41,562 nucleotides of DNA from Spartobacteria bacterium. Lineage in GTDB: Bacteria > Verrucomicrobiota > Verrucomicrobiia > Chthoniobacterales > UBA10450. Position 1 is the stretch's first letter. Each line of letters opens with the position of its first letter. Shown in pieces: positions 18,156-26,434 of this stretch. The translations under genes were made by a program, and so were the position numbers. Where the stretch lies: positions 1 through 41,562 of the forward strand of contig PNAS01000080.1 in NCBI GenBank assembly GCA_003169695.1, in the 5' to 3' direction. Under the pieces are notes generated by a model. The model was not told the origin of the DNA. It made no database searches and worked only from the letters and a program-made list of their open reading frames with translations.

Positions 18156-20411
18156 CTACGATTCCGAGCTGAGCCACTTCGGCCCAAAGGATCGGGCTTT
18201 GTTGAAGACAACCGAGATGTTGTTGCGCTCTGCCTGCAGCTTTGCATAGCCGCGCTTTACCAGATCGCGATCGTTCTTCTCGGCTTCGACAACCAGCAGC
18301 AGCTTGTCCATGAAGGAGCTCATACCCCAAGTGGGGCTGGTCTGGCTTAGCGGCGGCATATCGAAGATGATGTAGTCGTAGTCACTCGCCTTCAAAGTGG
18401 GCATGAGATCAAAAAACTTCCTCACTCCAAGCTGCGCAATACCGTTCCGCGCTGAACCGACCGTAGCGAGGTACAAGTTCTCAGAGGCAGGATCCATCGA
18501 CGCAGGTGAGTTCAAAGCATTGGCGAGAGGATACGCGGGTTTGCCTTTGAAGAATGGATGCACGTCAGTTGGACCGAGATTTGCATCGACTAGCAGAACT
18601 TTGCTGTCGTCAGTTTCCGAGAGAGCCGCAGCCAGGCCAGCGGCAATTGTCGAGGTGCCCGCGTCTGGCGAGAAAGCCGCTACGCCGATCAGTTTCGGCT
18701 TGTGGGTGAGTTGGTGCAGCTCGAAGTATAGACTAAATCGGTCGCGAATTACTTCGCAGTAGGGACGGATAAAATGCCCGGGAGACCATGGGGCCACCGG
18801 AGCTCGCCCGTTGCCGCTTGGCGCTGATCCTCCTCCCGCGTGATTCGCGCCAGACGGAAGCCGGAGGCGCCCGTTGCTGCCTACATCAGGAATCGAGAGC
18901 AGAAGCGGAACGCTGAGCTGTCTTTCGAGCTCGAGAGGTCGCTTGACCGTGCGATTAAGCAGCAAGTCTGAAAGAAGCGCGAATGCTATTCCCAGCGCGA
19001 GTCCGCCACCCGCCAGGCCAAGCGCGATCTTATCACGCGTCTTCGTGACCAACATTGGCGGCGACGGTATCTGGACCGCGGAGATGTTCGGAATCTTCGT
19101 AGGATCCAAGGCTTCGTCGATTCGGGCTTTTTCCAATGCTCCTTCAAAATATTTGTAGTTCGCCTCCTCCAAGTCTCTGCGGCGCTCTAACTCCGCAATC
19201 GGAGGACCAAGAGTGGCGAGTTGCGTGACCTTCCCTTGTACTTCCTGCAGACGAGCCTTGAGAGCTCCGACTTTCCCGTTGCAGCCCGCAAGCTTCGCGC
19301 GTTCCGACGCGAGATCGGTGCGACCGCGTCCCGCCGCATCCGATGCTTTAGACGCTAGTTCCGGGAACCTGGATTCGAGCGCACGTTTTTGGCCATCTGC
19401 CTCAGCGATCTGCGCCTGGTTCGATTTCACAAGAGGATTTTCAGAGGTGTACTTTGCGGATATATCGACTGCGGTTTTCCGCAGCTGAGTCAAGCGGTCC
19501 ACCAGTATCTGATATTGCTGAATCTCCGCACTACTCGGCGTGGCGTTTGGCGTGGGGATGGCTGCTTCCGGTGCAGCCGTGCTGGCAGGATCGATCGCCG
19601 CCGCAGAATCCGGCTTTGGAGCCTCGACCGGCAATCCTTCCAGCTCCTTCACTCGCGCCTGCTGCTCCGCCAGTTCCGTCTCCGCCGCGCGTAAGTCCCC
19701 TTCGGTGCGCGCCAATTCCGTAACGAGACTGGTTCGGGTATCGTTCAACGAAATGATTCCGGCCTGCGCCTTCAGTGGCTTCAGCGCGTCCTCAGTTTGG
19801 TTGAGCCGGGCACGCACTTGGTCTGTCTGCTGGGTAACAAAATCGAATGCGCCAGCCGACCGATGCACCTCCAAATGTTTGATGAAGTAGCGCTTGACGA
19901 GCTCGCTCAGGATGAGCGTCGTCAGCTGTGGATCGCTGTTCGTATAGTCGACGAAGAGAATGTTGCCGCCCTTCGCGGACGTTACCGAAAGCCCGGAACT
20001 GACAACGACGGCGGCCGCATCTTCACTGACTGGATCTTTTGCCTTCGGCAAGAGCCGCTTCGGACCGATCGACGCTGCCACCTGCACCGCCAGATCCCAG
20101 CTGGTAAGGATTTCAATCTCGGACGCGATCGCGGGCGTGAACAGGCTTGCTTTGCTGGCGGCGCCGGCAGTGTTATCAACAGCATCGACGGCACTCCGCT
20201 CCACCACGTAGCGCACCAGCAGCTTCGCGTCTGACTCGTAAGTGGCCGGGTAGAGGAAGTAGACGAGCGCGGCGGAGATCAGGCCGAATGCGGTCAGCGC
20301 CCCGATCTTGCCCTTGTGCTTGAAAAGCACAAAGAGAATGTCGTGGACGCCGAAGTTCGATTGGTGAGGCGCGAAGAGGGGTTGATTCGTCTGTGTCGGT
20401 TTAGGGCTCAT
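18156..20411 (-). CDS. Wzc-like polysaccharide co-polymerase with degenerate tyrosine-kinase domain
   Basis: 751 residues from ATG. Wzz domain: first membrane segment about 36-55, a periplasmic part with long coiled coil (about 190-250 and 300-425) interrupted by an Ala/Pro-rich insert (262-294), and a second membrane segment about 461-481. The cytoplasmic part resembles bacterial tyrosine kinases, but the P-loop reads SPDAGTST (581-588) where Lys is expected before Ser/Thr, the second Asp of Walker A' is Asn (LLVDANL, about 606-612), and no C-terminal Tyr cluster exists (it ends GPKWLSSES). Walker B (IIFDMPP) is intact. It likely controls chain length without ATP-driven autophosphorylation. 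Its ATG shares one base with the FemAB-like gene's TAA stop. Confidence 0.9.
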   Translation of the reverse strand: MSPKPTQTNQPLFAPHQSNFGVHDILFVLFKHKGKIGALTAFGLISAALVYFLYPATYESDAKLLVRYVVERSAVDAVDNTAGAASKASLFTPAIASEIEILTSWDLAVQVAASIGPKRLLPKAKDPVSEDAAAVVVSSGLSVTSAKGGNILFVDYTNSDPQLTTLILSELVKRYFIKHLEVHRSAGAFDFVTQQTDQVRARLNQTEDALKPLKAQAGIISLNDTRTSLVTELARTEGDLRAAETELAEQQARVKELEGLPVEAPKPDSAAAIDPASTAAPEAAIPTPNATPSSAEIQQYQILVDRLTQLRKTAVDISAKYTSENPLVKSNQAQIAEADGQKRALESRFPELASKASDAAGRGRTDLASERAKLAGCNGKVGALKARLQEVQGKVTQLATLGPPIAELERRRDLEEANYKYFEGALEKARIDEALDPTKIPNISAVQIPSPPMLVTKTRDKIALGLAGGGLALGIAFALLSDLLLNRTVKRPLELERQLSVPLLLSIPDVGSNGRLRLPSGANHAGGGSAPSGNGRAPVAPWSPGHFIRPYCEVIRDRFSLYFELHQLTHKPKLIGVAAFSPDAGTSTIAAGLAAALSETDDSKVLLVDANLGPTDVHPFFKGKPAYPLANALNSPASMDPASENLYLATVGSARNGIAQLGVRKFFDLMPTLKASDYDYIIFDMPPLSQTSPTWGMSSFMDKLLLVVEAEKNDRDLVKRGYAKLQAERNNISVVFNKARSFGPKWLSSES

Positions 20412-21595
20412 TAATCGAGATGTTGGTAGAGCAGGGATCCGGCCAATCGGTTCAGGACGGGCGGCAGGTTTCTGAAAAGTTTTTTTGTAACGGTAGATGC
20501 TGCCGCACGGTCCCCGCTCGTCAGCGGCTTAGCAGTACCGTTGATTCGAACATAAGAAATCGTTTCTTCCATTGTACCCCACGAGCGCTTGAAACGACGC
20601 AACCCCGGATTATCGGGCGACGTTCTGCCGAAATGCAAAGTGCTGACGCCATCAGCAATGAGCAGCTTGATTGCTTCCCACATCACGAGGTGATTCGGCC
20701 GAAGATGGAGGCTGCGGAGATCCGAAGCTCCGAATTTGTAGAGCGCACTGGTGCCCCAGCTGAAGTAAACCGCAGCAGCCAGACACCGGTCTGCGCGTCG
20801 CGCGGAGACTACGAAGCCCAACTGGCGGTCGAGGATCTCCTCTTGGATCGAGCGGAAGAATGCCCATGGCTGAGGCGGAACTCCATGGCGCCTGCGCGTC
20901 AGGATGTGAAGATTGTAGAAATCTCTCAGCGCGGACCCGCTGTCATCGACCCGCATCGTCAACCCGCTGCTCTGTGCCTTCCGGATGGCACGGCGGGTCG
21001 AACTATGGAGGTTCGCGAAGACCATCTCCTCACCGCCGCGCAGGTCGAGAGCGTGGCCATGGAAAGTGATGCTGCCTGGCGACGACGCCATATGATCCAG
21101 GCCACCTCGAATTTCTGCATGCCGCCACTTCCGCTCCCGCACAATTTCGCCCAAGCACCGAAGAAGCTCACCTTCCGAGCCTTGGCTGAACACAAGCGGA
21201 GTCGCGAAATCGCTGAAAGGGAGGCAAACGCCACGGCGTCCGGTCAGCCGGCTGCTGACTTCCATCAGAGGAAGCAACGCGGCGGTCCCGCCATCGCTTG
21301 TCAGTCGGAGGTAAAACGGCTTGTGACCGTACGTTCTCGTCAGCACACGCGCCCATGCGGAGCTATGGAAGAACGATGCCGATGAATGGGTGAGGACCAG
21401 ACGGTCCCACTCCGCGTCCGATTGGGGATCGAGGAAGGTCGCATTCATCGTCTGCGCAAGCCCACGCTGCGCCCTTGGATGCGCGACGTCAGACAGGCGC
21501 GGGGCGAGGAGAAGAGCACTGGGAGACATTGCTGACGAGCGGGAAGGAAGCCGAGTTCGATTTGCGTGTTCGGAGTTTAGCACATCGACGGTCAT
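20411..21595 (-). CDS. FemAB-like / GNAT-fold acyltransferase of exopolysaccharide loci
   Basis: 394 residues. The ATG at 21595 is backed by a strong ribosome site (AGAGAGG, about five bases upstream), so the extended N-terminus is kept; the conserved part starts near residue 50. Recognisable family segments are SSASFFHSSAWARVL, LLPLMEVSSRLTGRR, SSTRRAIRKAQSSGL and HILTRRRHGVPPQPW, followed by a second GNAT-like half. Relatives include FemAB peptidoglycan transferases and the FemAB-related proteins found in PEP-CTERM/exosortase-linked polysaccharide loci. It lies ten bases after the aminotransferase stop and overlaps the co-polymerase start by one base. The acyl donor and acceptor are unknown; aminoacylation or acylation of an amino sugar would fit the context. 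Confidence 0.82.
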   Translation of the reverse strand: MTVDVLNSEHANRTRLPSRSSAMSPSALLLAPRLSDVAHPRAQRGLAQTMNATFLDPQSDAEWDRLVLTHSSASFFHSSAWARVLTRTYGHKPFYLRLTSDGGTAALLPLMEVSSRLTGRRGVCLPFSDFATPLVFSQGSEGELLRCLGEIVRERKWRHAEIRGGLDHMASSPGSITFHGHALDLRGGEEMVFANLHSSTRRAIRKAQSSGLTMRVDDSGSALRDFYNLHILTRRRHGVPPQPWAFFRSIQEEILDRQLGFVVSARRADRCLAAAVYFSWGTSALYKFGASDLRSLHLRPNHLVMWEAIKLLIADGVSTLHFGRTSPDNPGLRRFKRSWGTMEETISYVRINGTAKPLTSGDRAAASTVTKKLFRNLPPVLNRLAGSLLYQHLD

Positions 21596-21605
21596 GAAGC
21601 CTCTC

Positions 21606-22724
21606 TTAATTGAGAGCGGCGAAGGCGACCGCTTCCTCGACCGCGCCGACGACCGCTCGCACCTGCTCGGTGCTCAACTCCGGATACATCGGCAAGGAGA
21701 GAAATTCGTTGGACGTTTGCTCCGAAACTCTGAACGTTCCGCGGCCATATCCAAGACCACGGTAAGCCTGTTGCAGGTGAACAGGAATGGGATAGTGAAT
21801 GCCGCATCCGATGCCAGCTTCGTTCAGATGCGCGAGGAGCGCGTCGCGCTCCGGAACACGGAGGGCGTAGACGTGATAAACATGCTTCCCCCATTCTGCT
21901 TCAGTGGGAGCGATGACTGTCTCAAGCTCCCGGAAAGCGTTGTTGTACCCTGCGGCGTGCTTGCGGCGGAGGGCATTCCCGCGGTCCAGCTGCCTCAACT
22001 TCACTTGGAGCACGGCTCCTTGGATTCCATCCATGCGACAATTCCAGCCGATCATGCTGTGGTTATACTTTCTCACCTGCCCGTGATCGCGAAGAACACG
22101 AATTTTTTCGTTGATCCGGGCGTCGTTTGTCACGACCGCTCCCGCTTCGCCGAAAGCTCCGAGGTTTTTGCCTGGGTAGAAGCTAAAGCAGCCGGCGTCG
22201 CCCAGCGTGCCAGCTTTTCGTCCTTTGTATTCCGCGCCGTGAGCTTGGGCGGCATCCTCGATCACAAACAAGCCTCGAGCACGGGCGAATTCCAGAATCG
22301 GATCCATGTCGGCCGTTTGACCGAACAGATGGACCGGAATGATCCCTTTTGTCTTTGACGACAAGGCCAGCTCGAGGCGAGCCGGATCCATCGTGTAGGT
22401 GCTTTCATCGATATCGACGAAAACAGGCGTTGCACCGCAGTAAGTGATCGCCTCAGCCGTTGCCATGAAGGTGCTCGGCACCGTGATCACTTCATCGCCC
22501 GCGCCAATATTGCACGCCAGCAGCGCTAGCCAAAGCGCATCGGTCCCGTTCCCCACCCCAATGGCGTACTCGCAACCGCAATAGGCGGCGAACTCCCTCT
22601 CGAAGTCCGCGACGAACGGTCCACCTGCGAAAGCACCGGCGTCGATCACTTGCGCGATGGCGCAATCAATTTCCGCGCGGAGCGGGGCGTGATGAGCCTG
22701 CAGGTCGAGAAATGGCACTTTCAT
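21606..22724 (-). CDS. DegT/DnrJ/EryC1/StrS aminotransferase (cassette 2)
   Basis: 372 residues from ATG. PLP fold with GNGTDALWLAL (58-68), IEDAAQAHGAEYKG and the Schiff-base Lys at about 186 in SFYPGKNLGAFGEAG, at the same position as in the cassette 1 paralogue. It should transfer an amino group from glutamate to a ketosugar nucleotide. Its ATG abuts the stop (TAG, 22727-22725) of the broken acyltransferase upstream, so an intact acyltransferase-aminotransferase junction once existed here. The FemAB-like gene follows after ten bases. Cassettes 1 and 2 have the same order, which suggests duplication or independent acquisition of one module. Confidence 0.92.
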   Translation of the reverse strand: MKVPFLDLQAHHAPLRAEIDCAIAQVIDAGAFAGGPFVADFEREFAAYCGCEYAIGVGNGTDALWLALLACNIGAGDEVITVPSTFMATAEAITYCGATPVFVDIDESTYTMDPARLELALSSKTKGIIPVHLFGQTADMDPILEFARARGLFVIEDAAQAHGAEYKGRKAGTLGDAGCFSFYPGKNLGAFGEAGAVVTNDARINEKIRVLRDHGQVRKYNHSMIGWNCRMDGIQGAVLQVKLRQLDRGNALRRKHAAGYNNAFRELETVIAPTEAEWGKHVYHVYALRVPERDALLAHLNEAGIGCGIHYPIPVHLQQAYRGLGYGRGTFRVSEQTSNEFLSLPMYPELSTEQVRAVVGAVEEAVAFAALN

Positions 22725-22890
22725 CTACTTCATCAAACTCGACGCGCTGATCACCCGCGCAGGGTGACCGGCCGGCGGGGACGTTTGGTGACAACGTCTC
22801 GTCGCCAATCTCGCACCCGTTTTAGGGTTACCAATCCATAAACCTGCACGTCGGGTCCGAGTTTGACATCGGGAGCACTCAGTCGCTAGC
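22725..22890 (-). pseudogene. Remnant of a hexapeptide N-acyltransferase (cassette 2)
   Basis: Between the oxidoreductase stop and the aminotransferase ATG, the minus strand reads in three frames as pieces of one protein: APDVKLGPDVQVYGLVTL, then NGCEIGDET, then PAGHPARVISASSLMK followed by TAG. These line up with DVEFGQNVTVVQPVNL, YGCQIDDES and YAGNPARLL of the intact acyltransferase at 12491-12955. A VVTK piece is also visible. The middle of the gene, roughly 100 codons, is missing, and at least two frameshifts separate the surviving ends. The remaining stub cannot make an enzyme. Confidence 0.75.
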
Positions 22891-22905
22891 AAGCCACGCA
22901 GACCG

Positions 22906-23997
22906 TCACGGCCGCACCGCGTTTGCCGCCAGAGGTTGCGGGCTACCCGGCGCCAACGACACAGGGGCGGAGCGCTGGGCGGAAAGGAACACGGGTGCGC
23001 CGTTCGCACGCAACGAGGCGCTCGCCGCCTCAAGAATCTTGACGAGTTCCAGCCCCTCCTCGCCGCTCGTGGCGGGCTTGGCTCCCGTTGCAATGCAATC
23101 GACGAAATGCTGCGAAAGAGACCGGAGCGGTTCCTCCTGGTGAATATAAGGGATGTAGCTGTCTCCGTAATGGTATGAATACTGAAACTCAGCAAACGTG
23201 TCGTAATGCGGCGGTCGCTCGACTCGCACGTCGTAAATGCGAATTTTTTCGTGCGTTTGCAGGTCATCGTAAACGATCATGCGGCGGGTGCCGACGATCG
23301 TCATCTCGCGGACTTTTCTCGGCTCCAGCCAGCTGCTTTGAATGGTCGCAAAACGCTTCTTCCGGAAAGAAAGCGACATATTGGTAACGTCCTCGATTCC
23401 CGACGTAACATGCGCATTGCCGGAACAGTTAACGCTAACCGGGCATTCTCCCAAAACATGCAGGATGATCGAAATATCGTGCGGGGCGAGGTCCCAGGCC
23501 ACGTTAATATCTTTTTGAAAAAGCCCGAGGTTCAAGCGCCGGCAGTTGATGTAGCGGATCTCGCCGATGTCTCCGGCCTCAACCAGGTCGACGATTTTCT
23601 TAACCGGAGAAGAGTAGAGGTACGTGTGACCGACCATTAGGATAAGGCCGTTGCGTCTGGCAATCTCAATTAATTCCTCACATTCCGCCGAAGAGGATGC
23701 CATCGGTTTCTCGACAAAGGTGTGCTTACCAGCCAGAAGACTTGCCTTCGCGAGTGAGTAATGGTGCTTGACGGGCGTCGCGATCGCCACTGCGTCGACT
23801 GCGCTTTCCGCGAGGAAACGCTCGAAGTCAGTCACGGTTTCCACCTCCGGGTAGAGGCTCTGCAGATGAGCCAAGCGCTCCACATTCACGTCGCAGATCG
23901 CTTTCACGGTGCAGTCTGAGATCGTGCGAAAATTGCGCACCAGATTTGGTCCCCAATAGCCGCAGCCGACGACCCCAACACGCAAAGGCCCTTTCAT
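22906..23997 (-). CDS. Gfo/Idh/MocA oxidoreductase, WlbA/WbpB-like (cassette 2)
   Basis: 363 residues from ATG. VVGCGYWGPNLVRNF Rossmann motif, TFVEKPMASS, GHTYLYSSPV and APHDISIILHVLG; clear paralogue of 12952-13983. The ATG overlaps the sugar transferase stop by four bases (ATGA), so translation is coupled. It should oxidise a nucleotide sugar to the 3-keto form for the aminotransferase at 21606-22724. The extra C-terminal Ala/Pro-rich tail (about residues 335-363) is not shared with the paralogue. The gene between this one and the aminotransferase, expected to be an acyltransferase, is a decayed stub. Confidence 0.9.
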   Translation of the reverse strand: MKGPLRVGVVGCGYWGPNLVRNFRTISDCTVKAICDVNVERLAHLQSLYPEVETVTDFERFLAESAVDAVAIATPVKHHYSLAKASLLAGKHTFVEKPMASSSAECEELIEIARRNGLILMVGHTYLYSSPVKKIVDLVEAGDIGEIRYINCRRLNLGLFQKDINVAWDLAPHDISIILHVLGECPVSVNCSGNAHVTSGIEDVTNMSLSFRKKRFATIQSSWLEPRKVREMTIVGTRRMIVYDDLQTHEKIRIYDVRVERPPHYDTFAEFQYSYHYGDSYIPYIHQEEPLRSLSQHFVDCIATGAKPATSGEEGLELVKILEAASASLRANGAPVFLSAQRSAPVSLAPGSPQPLAANAVRP

Positions 23998-25094
23998 GCG
24001 GCGCCGCCTCCGTCTGGCGTGCGGGCCAGCACCTTTTGTGGGCCTGTATTCACTTTCGCTAATTTGAGGGCACGCTTTTGCAGCAGCTCCAGCGTTTGCA
24101 TAAAGAGCACAGCGGGTGTCTTTATCATGATCCAGAGGTCAAGACAGACGGAAGAATGCTTCGCGTAAAAAAGATCCATTTCGATCATCTGCTGAAATGT
24201 GGTCCTGTTTTTGCCGTTGACTTGCCAATATCCGGTCAATCCAGGAAGAGCGTTTACTCTCTCCCGCTGCCAATCTTCGTATCTCTCAAATTCGAGTCGG
24301 GTGCAGGGTCGCGGTCCGACCAGACTCATTTCGCCGCGTATGACGTTGAAGACCTGCGGAAGCTCATCCAATCCCGTGGCCCGCAAAACGCGGCCCCACG
24401 GAATGATCCGTGGGTCACCGGCATCCAGTTTTGTCATCGGCGCTCCACCGCGCATCAGCCGCTCGAAGTGCAATTCATGCCCCGAAGTCTGGGCATGCAC
24501 TTTCATGCTCCGGAATTTGAAAATCATGAAAGGCCGACCCCGGAAGCCAACGCGTTCCTGCCGATAGAAAATAGGACCGGGCGAAGAAATCTTGACCGCA
24601 GCCATGACGAGGAGCATCAGCGGCAACCAGATCGGATAAGTCAGCGCCACCAAAGCGAGATCGAGAGCGCGTTTCCAGCCGGGCGTCCGCATCAAGAGCT
24701 GACCAGCAGGTGCCGCAGATTCGAGCGAGGCAGCCTGTAGTGCGGCGAATGAAACCGCTGGCTGCGGCGCCGCAGCCAAATCCTCTTCTGTAACGCCAGC
24801 CTCCCGCGCCGCATGCTCGGCTGCGAAACGCTGAGCGAGCGCATCCCTCAACAAAAGCGATACAGTATCATGGCCGCCGGCTCTTGGAGAATTGGCGTTA
24901 AACCCTCCGGGACTGTCGGAAGCGGGTAGCGGGATAATTCGGCTTGTGAAATGCGGTTCCGGTGTCGGGCGCGGCTGTGCCTTGCCCCACTTAAAGAGCC
25001 GATCTGAGAGGGCGCGGCACTGATGGCCGCTTGTCGGCAAGCTGCCGCCCTTGGTTGATTCTCCCGTCCACCAACTAAATGCTGTCCGTTTCAC
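23994..25094 (-). CDS. Undecaprenyl-phosphate sugar phosphotransferase (bacterial sugar transferase)
   Basis: 366 residues from GTG. The C-terminal catalytic domain (about 137-340) begins with a hydrophobic membrane hairpin (LDLALVALTYPIWLPLMLLV) and carries the PglC/WbaP-type motifs SSPGPIFYRQERVGFRG, FKFRSM, LRATGLDELPQ, GEMSLVGPRP and PGLTGYWQVNG. It would prime the repeat unit by moving a sugar-1-phosphate onto undecaprenyl phosphate. The N-terminal roughly 130 residues are Pro/Ala-rich and lack the four extra membrane helices of long WbaP proteins, so it belongs to the short class. It is the first structural gene after the NusG-like regulator and overlaps the oxidoreductase start by four bases. 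Confidence 0.93.
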   Translation of the reverse strand: MKRTAFSWWTGESTKGGSLPTSGHQCRALSDRLFKWGKAQPRPTPEPHFTSRIIPLPASDSPGGFNANSPRAGGHDTVSLLLRDALAQRFAAEHAAREAGVTEEDLAAAPQPAVSFAALQAASLESAAPAGQLLMRTPGWKRALDLALVALTYPIWLPLMLLVMAAVKISSPGPIFYRQERVGFRGRPFMIFKFRSMKVHAQTSGHELHFERLMRGGAPMTKLDAGDPRIIPWGRVLRATGLDELPQVFNVIRGEMSLVGPRPCTRLEFERYEDWQRERVNALPGLTGYWQVNGKNRTTFQQMIEMDLFYAKHSSVCLDLWIMIKTPAVLFMQTLELLQKRALKLAKVNTGPQKVLARTPDGGGAA

Positions 25095-25149
25095 CGTTTA
25101 GTGACAGGTCTCCGTTATGGGCACCGGTCGTAGCTGTCATACCATCTCG

Positions 25150-25179
25150 ATAAAACTATAATTCGTCTCTCCTCGTCAA
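25150..25179 (-). promoter_or_regulatory. Candidate sigma70-type promoter for the sugar transferase operon
   Basis: On the minus strand TTGACG (25179-25174) is followed after 18 bases by TTTTAT (25155-25150), 56 bases ahead of the GTG. The -35 is good and the -10 poor. A better -10 (TATAGT) lies only 13 bases after the -35. Tentative. Confidence 0.25.
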
Positions 25180-25393
25180 CATATTTCCCGGAACGTATTT
25201 TCCCTTCAGCATTTTATTCGCGCCTCACGTGGCGAAATAGACAGGCGACCCTTTTTTCGCGCGGTATGCTAAAGGCGGCAAAAAATGAGGCAAGCCTTTT
25301 TCGCACAGAAAACTCTTGAGTGCGACCAAGTGAGAGCAGCATGCGTCAATGATGGACAAACGCAGTCGCGTCGAAAGCCAGACCTGATCGGAT

Positions 25394-25666
25394 TTAATGC
25401 GCTTCGCGGGCCCGTAGCACGGCCCCGATTGGATCCGGGTCGCCGCGGCGACGCGAAACATTCGACAAGGCTTGAAATAGGGCTGCGCGCACATCGGCAC
25501 TCGCGCCCAGCGGGAGGCCTGATCCGGCGGGCAATCGATAGCCCGTTGACGATGAGAAATGGAACCCAGTCTCGTCTTCGAACGCTTCCGGTGCGCGCCG
25601 AAGCTGATGGGCAATTGCTGCCAACGATCCGCAGGTGAGGACTAGCAGCCCAAACGCAAGGTTCAT
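25394..25666 (-). CDS. Possible small secreted or membrane-anchored protein
   Basis: 90 residues with an N-terminal hydrophobic stretch (MNLAFGLLVLTCGSLAAIAH), then a Pro/Gly/Ser-rich tail without recognised motifs. It is on the same strand as the operon, between the regulator and the sugar transferase. No ribosome site is evident, and frames on the opposite strand compete in the same region, so it may be chance. Not recognised. Confidence 0.25.
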   Translation of the reverse strand: MNLAFGLLVLTCGSLAAIAHQLRRAPEAFEDETGFHFSSSTGYRLPAGSGLPLGASADVRAALFQALSNVSRRRGDPDPIGAVLRAREAH

Positions 25667-25858
25667 AGACTTAATATTGTAGCAATTCGCATGCCGGGCA
25701 GAGCGTGCCGATTCTTACCCGGGCACTTTGAGTTCCGCGCTGAGATTCCCGCCATAAGCCGTGTCCGTAAGTCGACACTGGTGTAACGATCCACACCCCT
25801 CTCGCCGACCGTGCAACAGTCGGGTCAAGGTGGCCGGTCACAATTGTTGAGCCCTTGG

Positions 25859-26434
25859 TTACGTCCCCGTGCGCATCCTGGGAGAGATGACTTGAGGCTC
25901 ATGGACCGCGATTTCGATACCGCGTCCCAAAAACTCAAGCAAAATTCGAACTCGATTAGCGGCCGGCAGAAGTCGTGTCACGACCGCTTCGAAACCTTGG
26001 AACGGTCCTTCCGCAATCTTCACAGTCTCGCCGACTTCAAGCGGACGATCGAACGTGACGACTTCATGGCCTGCAGTACGGAAAGCGTCGAGAGTCGTCG
26101 CTTCGATTGTCGGCACATGGTCCCCAAAGCGAACGAGTCCCGTGACGCCGTGCGTATGAACCACCCGCCGGTGAAGTTCTGCGTAAATGAATTCCGCGAA
26201 CAAATAGCCAGGGAACATCGCTTCCACGAACCAGACAGGCCCTCGGCTGGTCAGTTTCCGGAACCGAATGCGCGGGGCGACAACCGGCACCTGGAGCTCG
26301 CGGCGGAGAGCTGTAGCAGCTAGATGTTCCCGTTTCGGCGCGGCCTTGAGACAAAACCAAAACGGCCGCCCCGCTTCGGCCAGCTCCGCCATTCTCACCG
26401 CAGGTTGCCCTTCCTCAACTGCTCGCGCATACAT
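25859..26434 (-). CDS. NusG-paralogue transcription antiterminator (RfaH/UpxY type)
   Basis: The open frame extends to 26686, but the ATG at 26434 is chosen: it has an AAAGG ribosome site four bases upstream and gives 192 residues, the normal size of specialised NusG paralogues. The NGN domain shows FWFCLKAAPKREHLAA, VEAMFPGYLFAEF and VRFGDHVP; the C-terminal KOW motif reads VGETVKIAEGPFQGFEAVV. Such proteins bind RNA polymerase at the start of long surface-polysaccharide operons and suppress premature termination. As the first gene of a leftward locus of over 20 kb it is well placed to do this here. The in-frame upstream extension contains a hydrophobic stretch discussed in the findings. Confidence 0.9.
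   Translation of the reverse strand: MYARAVEEGQPAVRMAELAEAGRPFWFCLKAAPKREHLAATALRRELQVPVVAPRIRFRKLTSRGPVWFVEAMFPGYLFAEFIYAELHRRVVHTHGVTGLVRFGDHVPTIEATTLDAFRTAGHEVVTFDRPLEVGETVKIAEGPFQGFEAVVTRLLPAANRVRILLEFLGRGIEIAVHEPQVISPRMRTGT

Larger units (their letters stand above)
25095..25858. other. Long leader between the antiterminator and the sugar transferase
   Basis: 764 bases separate the NusG-like gene from the first biosynthetic gene, unusual in a locus otherwise packed with 1-75-base gaps. No recognised protein is encoded; one small frame (25394-25666, minus) is listed separately. No match to the enterobacterial ops/JUMPstart element (GGCGGTAG) was found on the transcribed strand. The stretch could hold a recruitment site for the NusG paralogue, a promoter, or both. 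Confidence 0.45.

Noticed and set aside
20420..22358. Two long plus-strand frames (20420-21385 and 21390-22358)
   Set aside because: They are antisense to the FemAB-like and aminotransferase genes, have no recognisable motifs, and conflict with clearly conserved minus-strand proteins.
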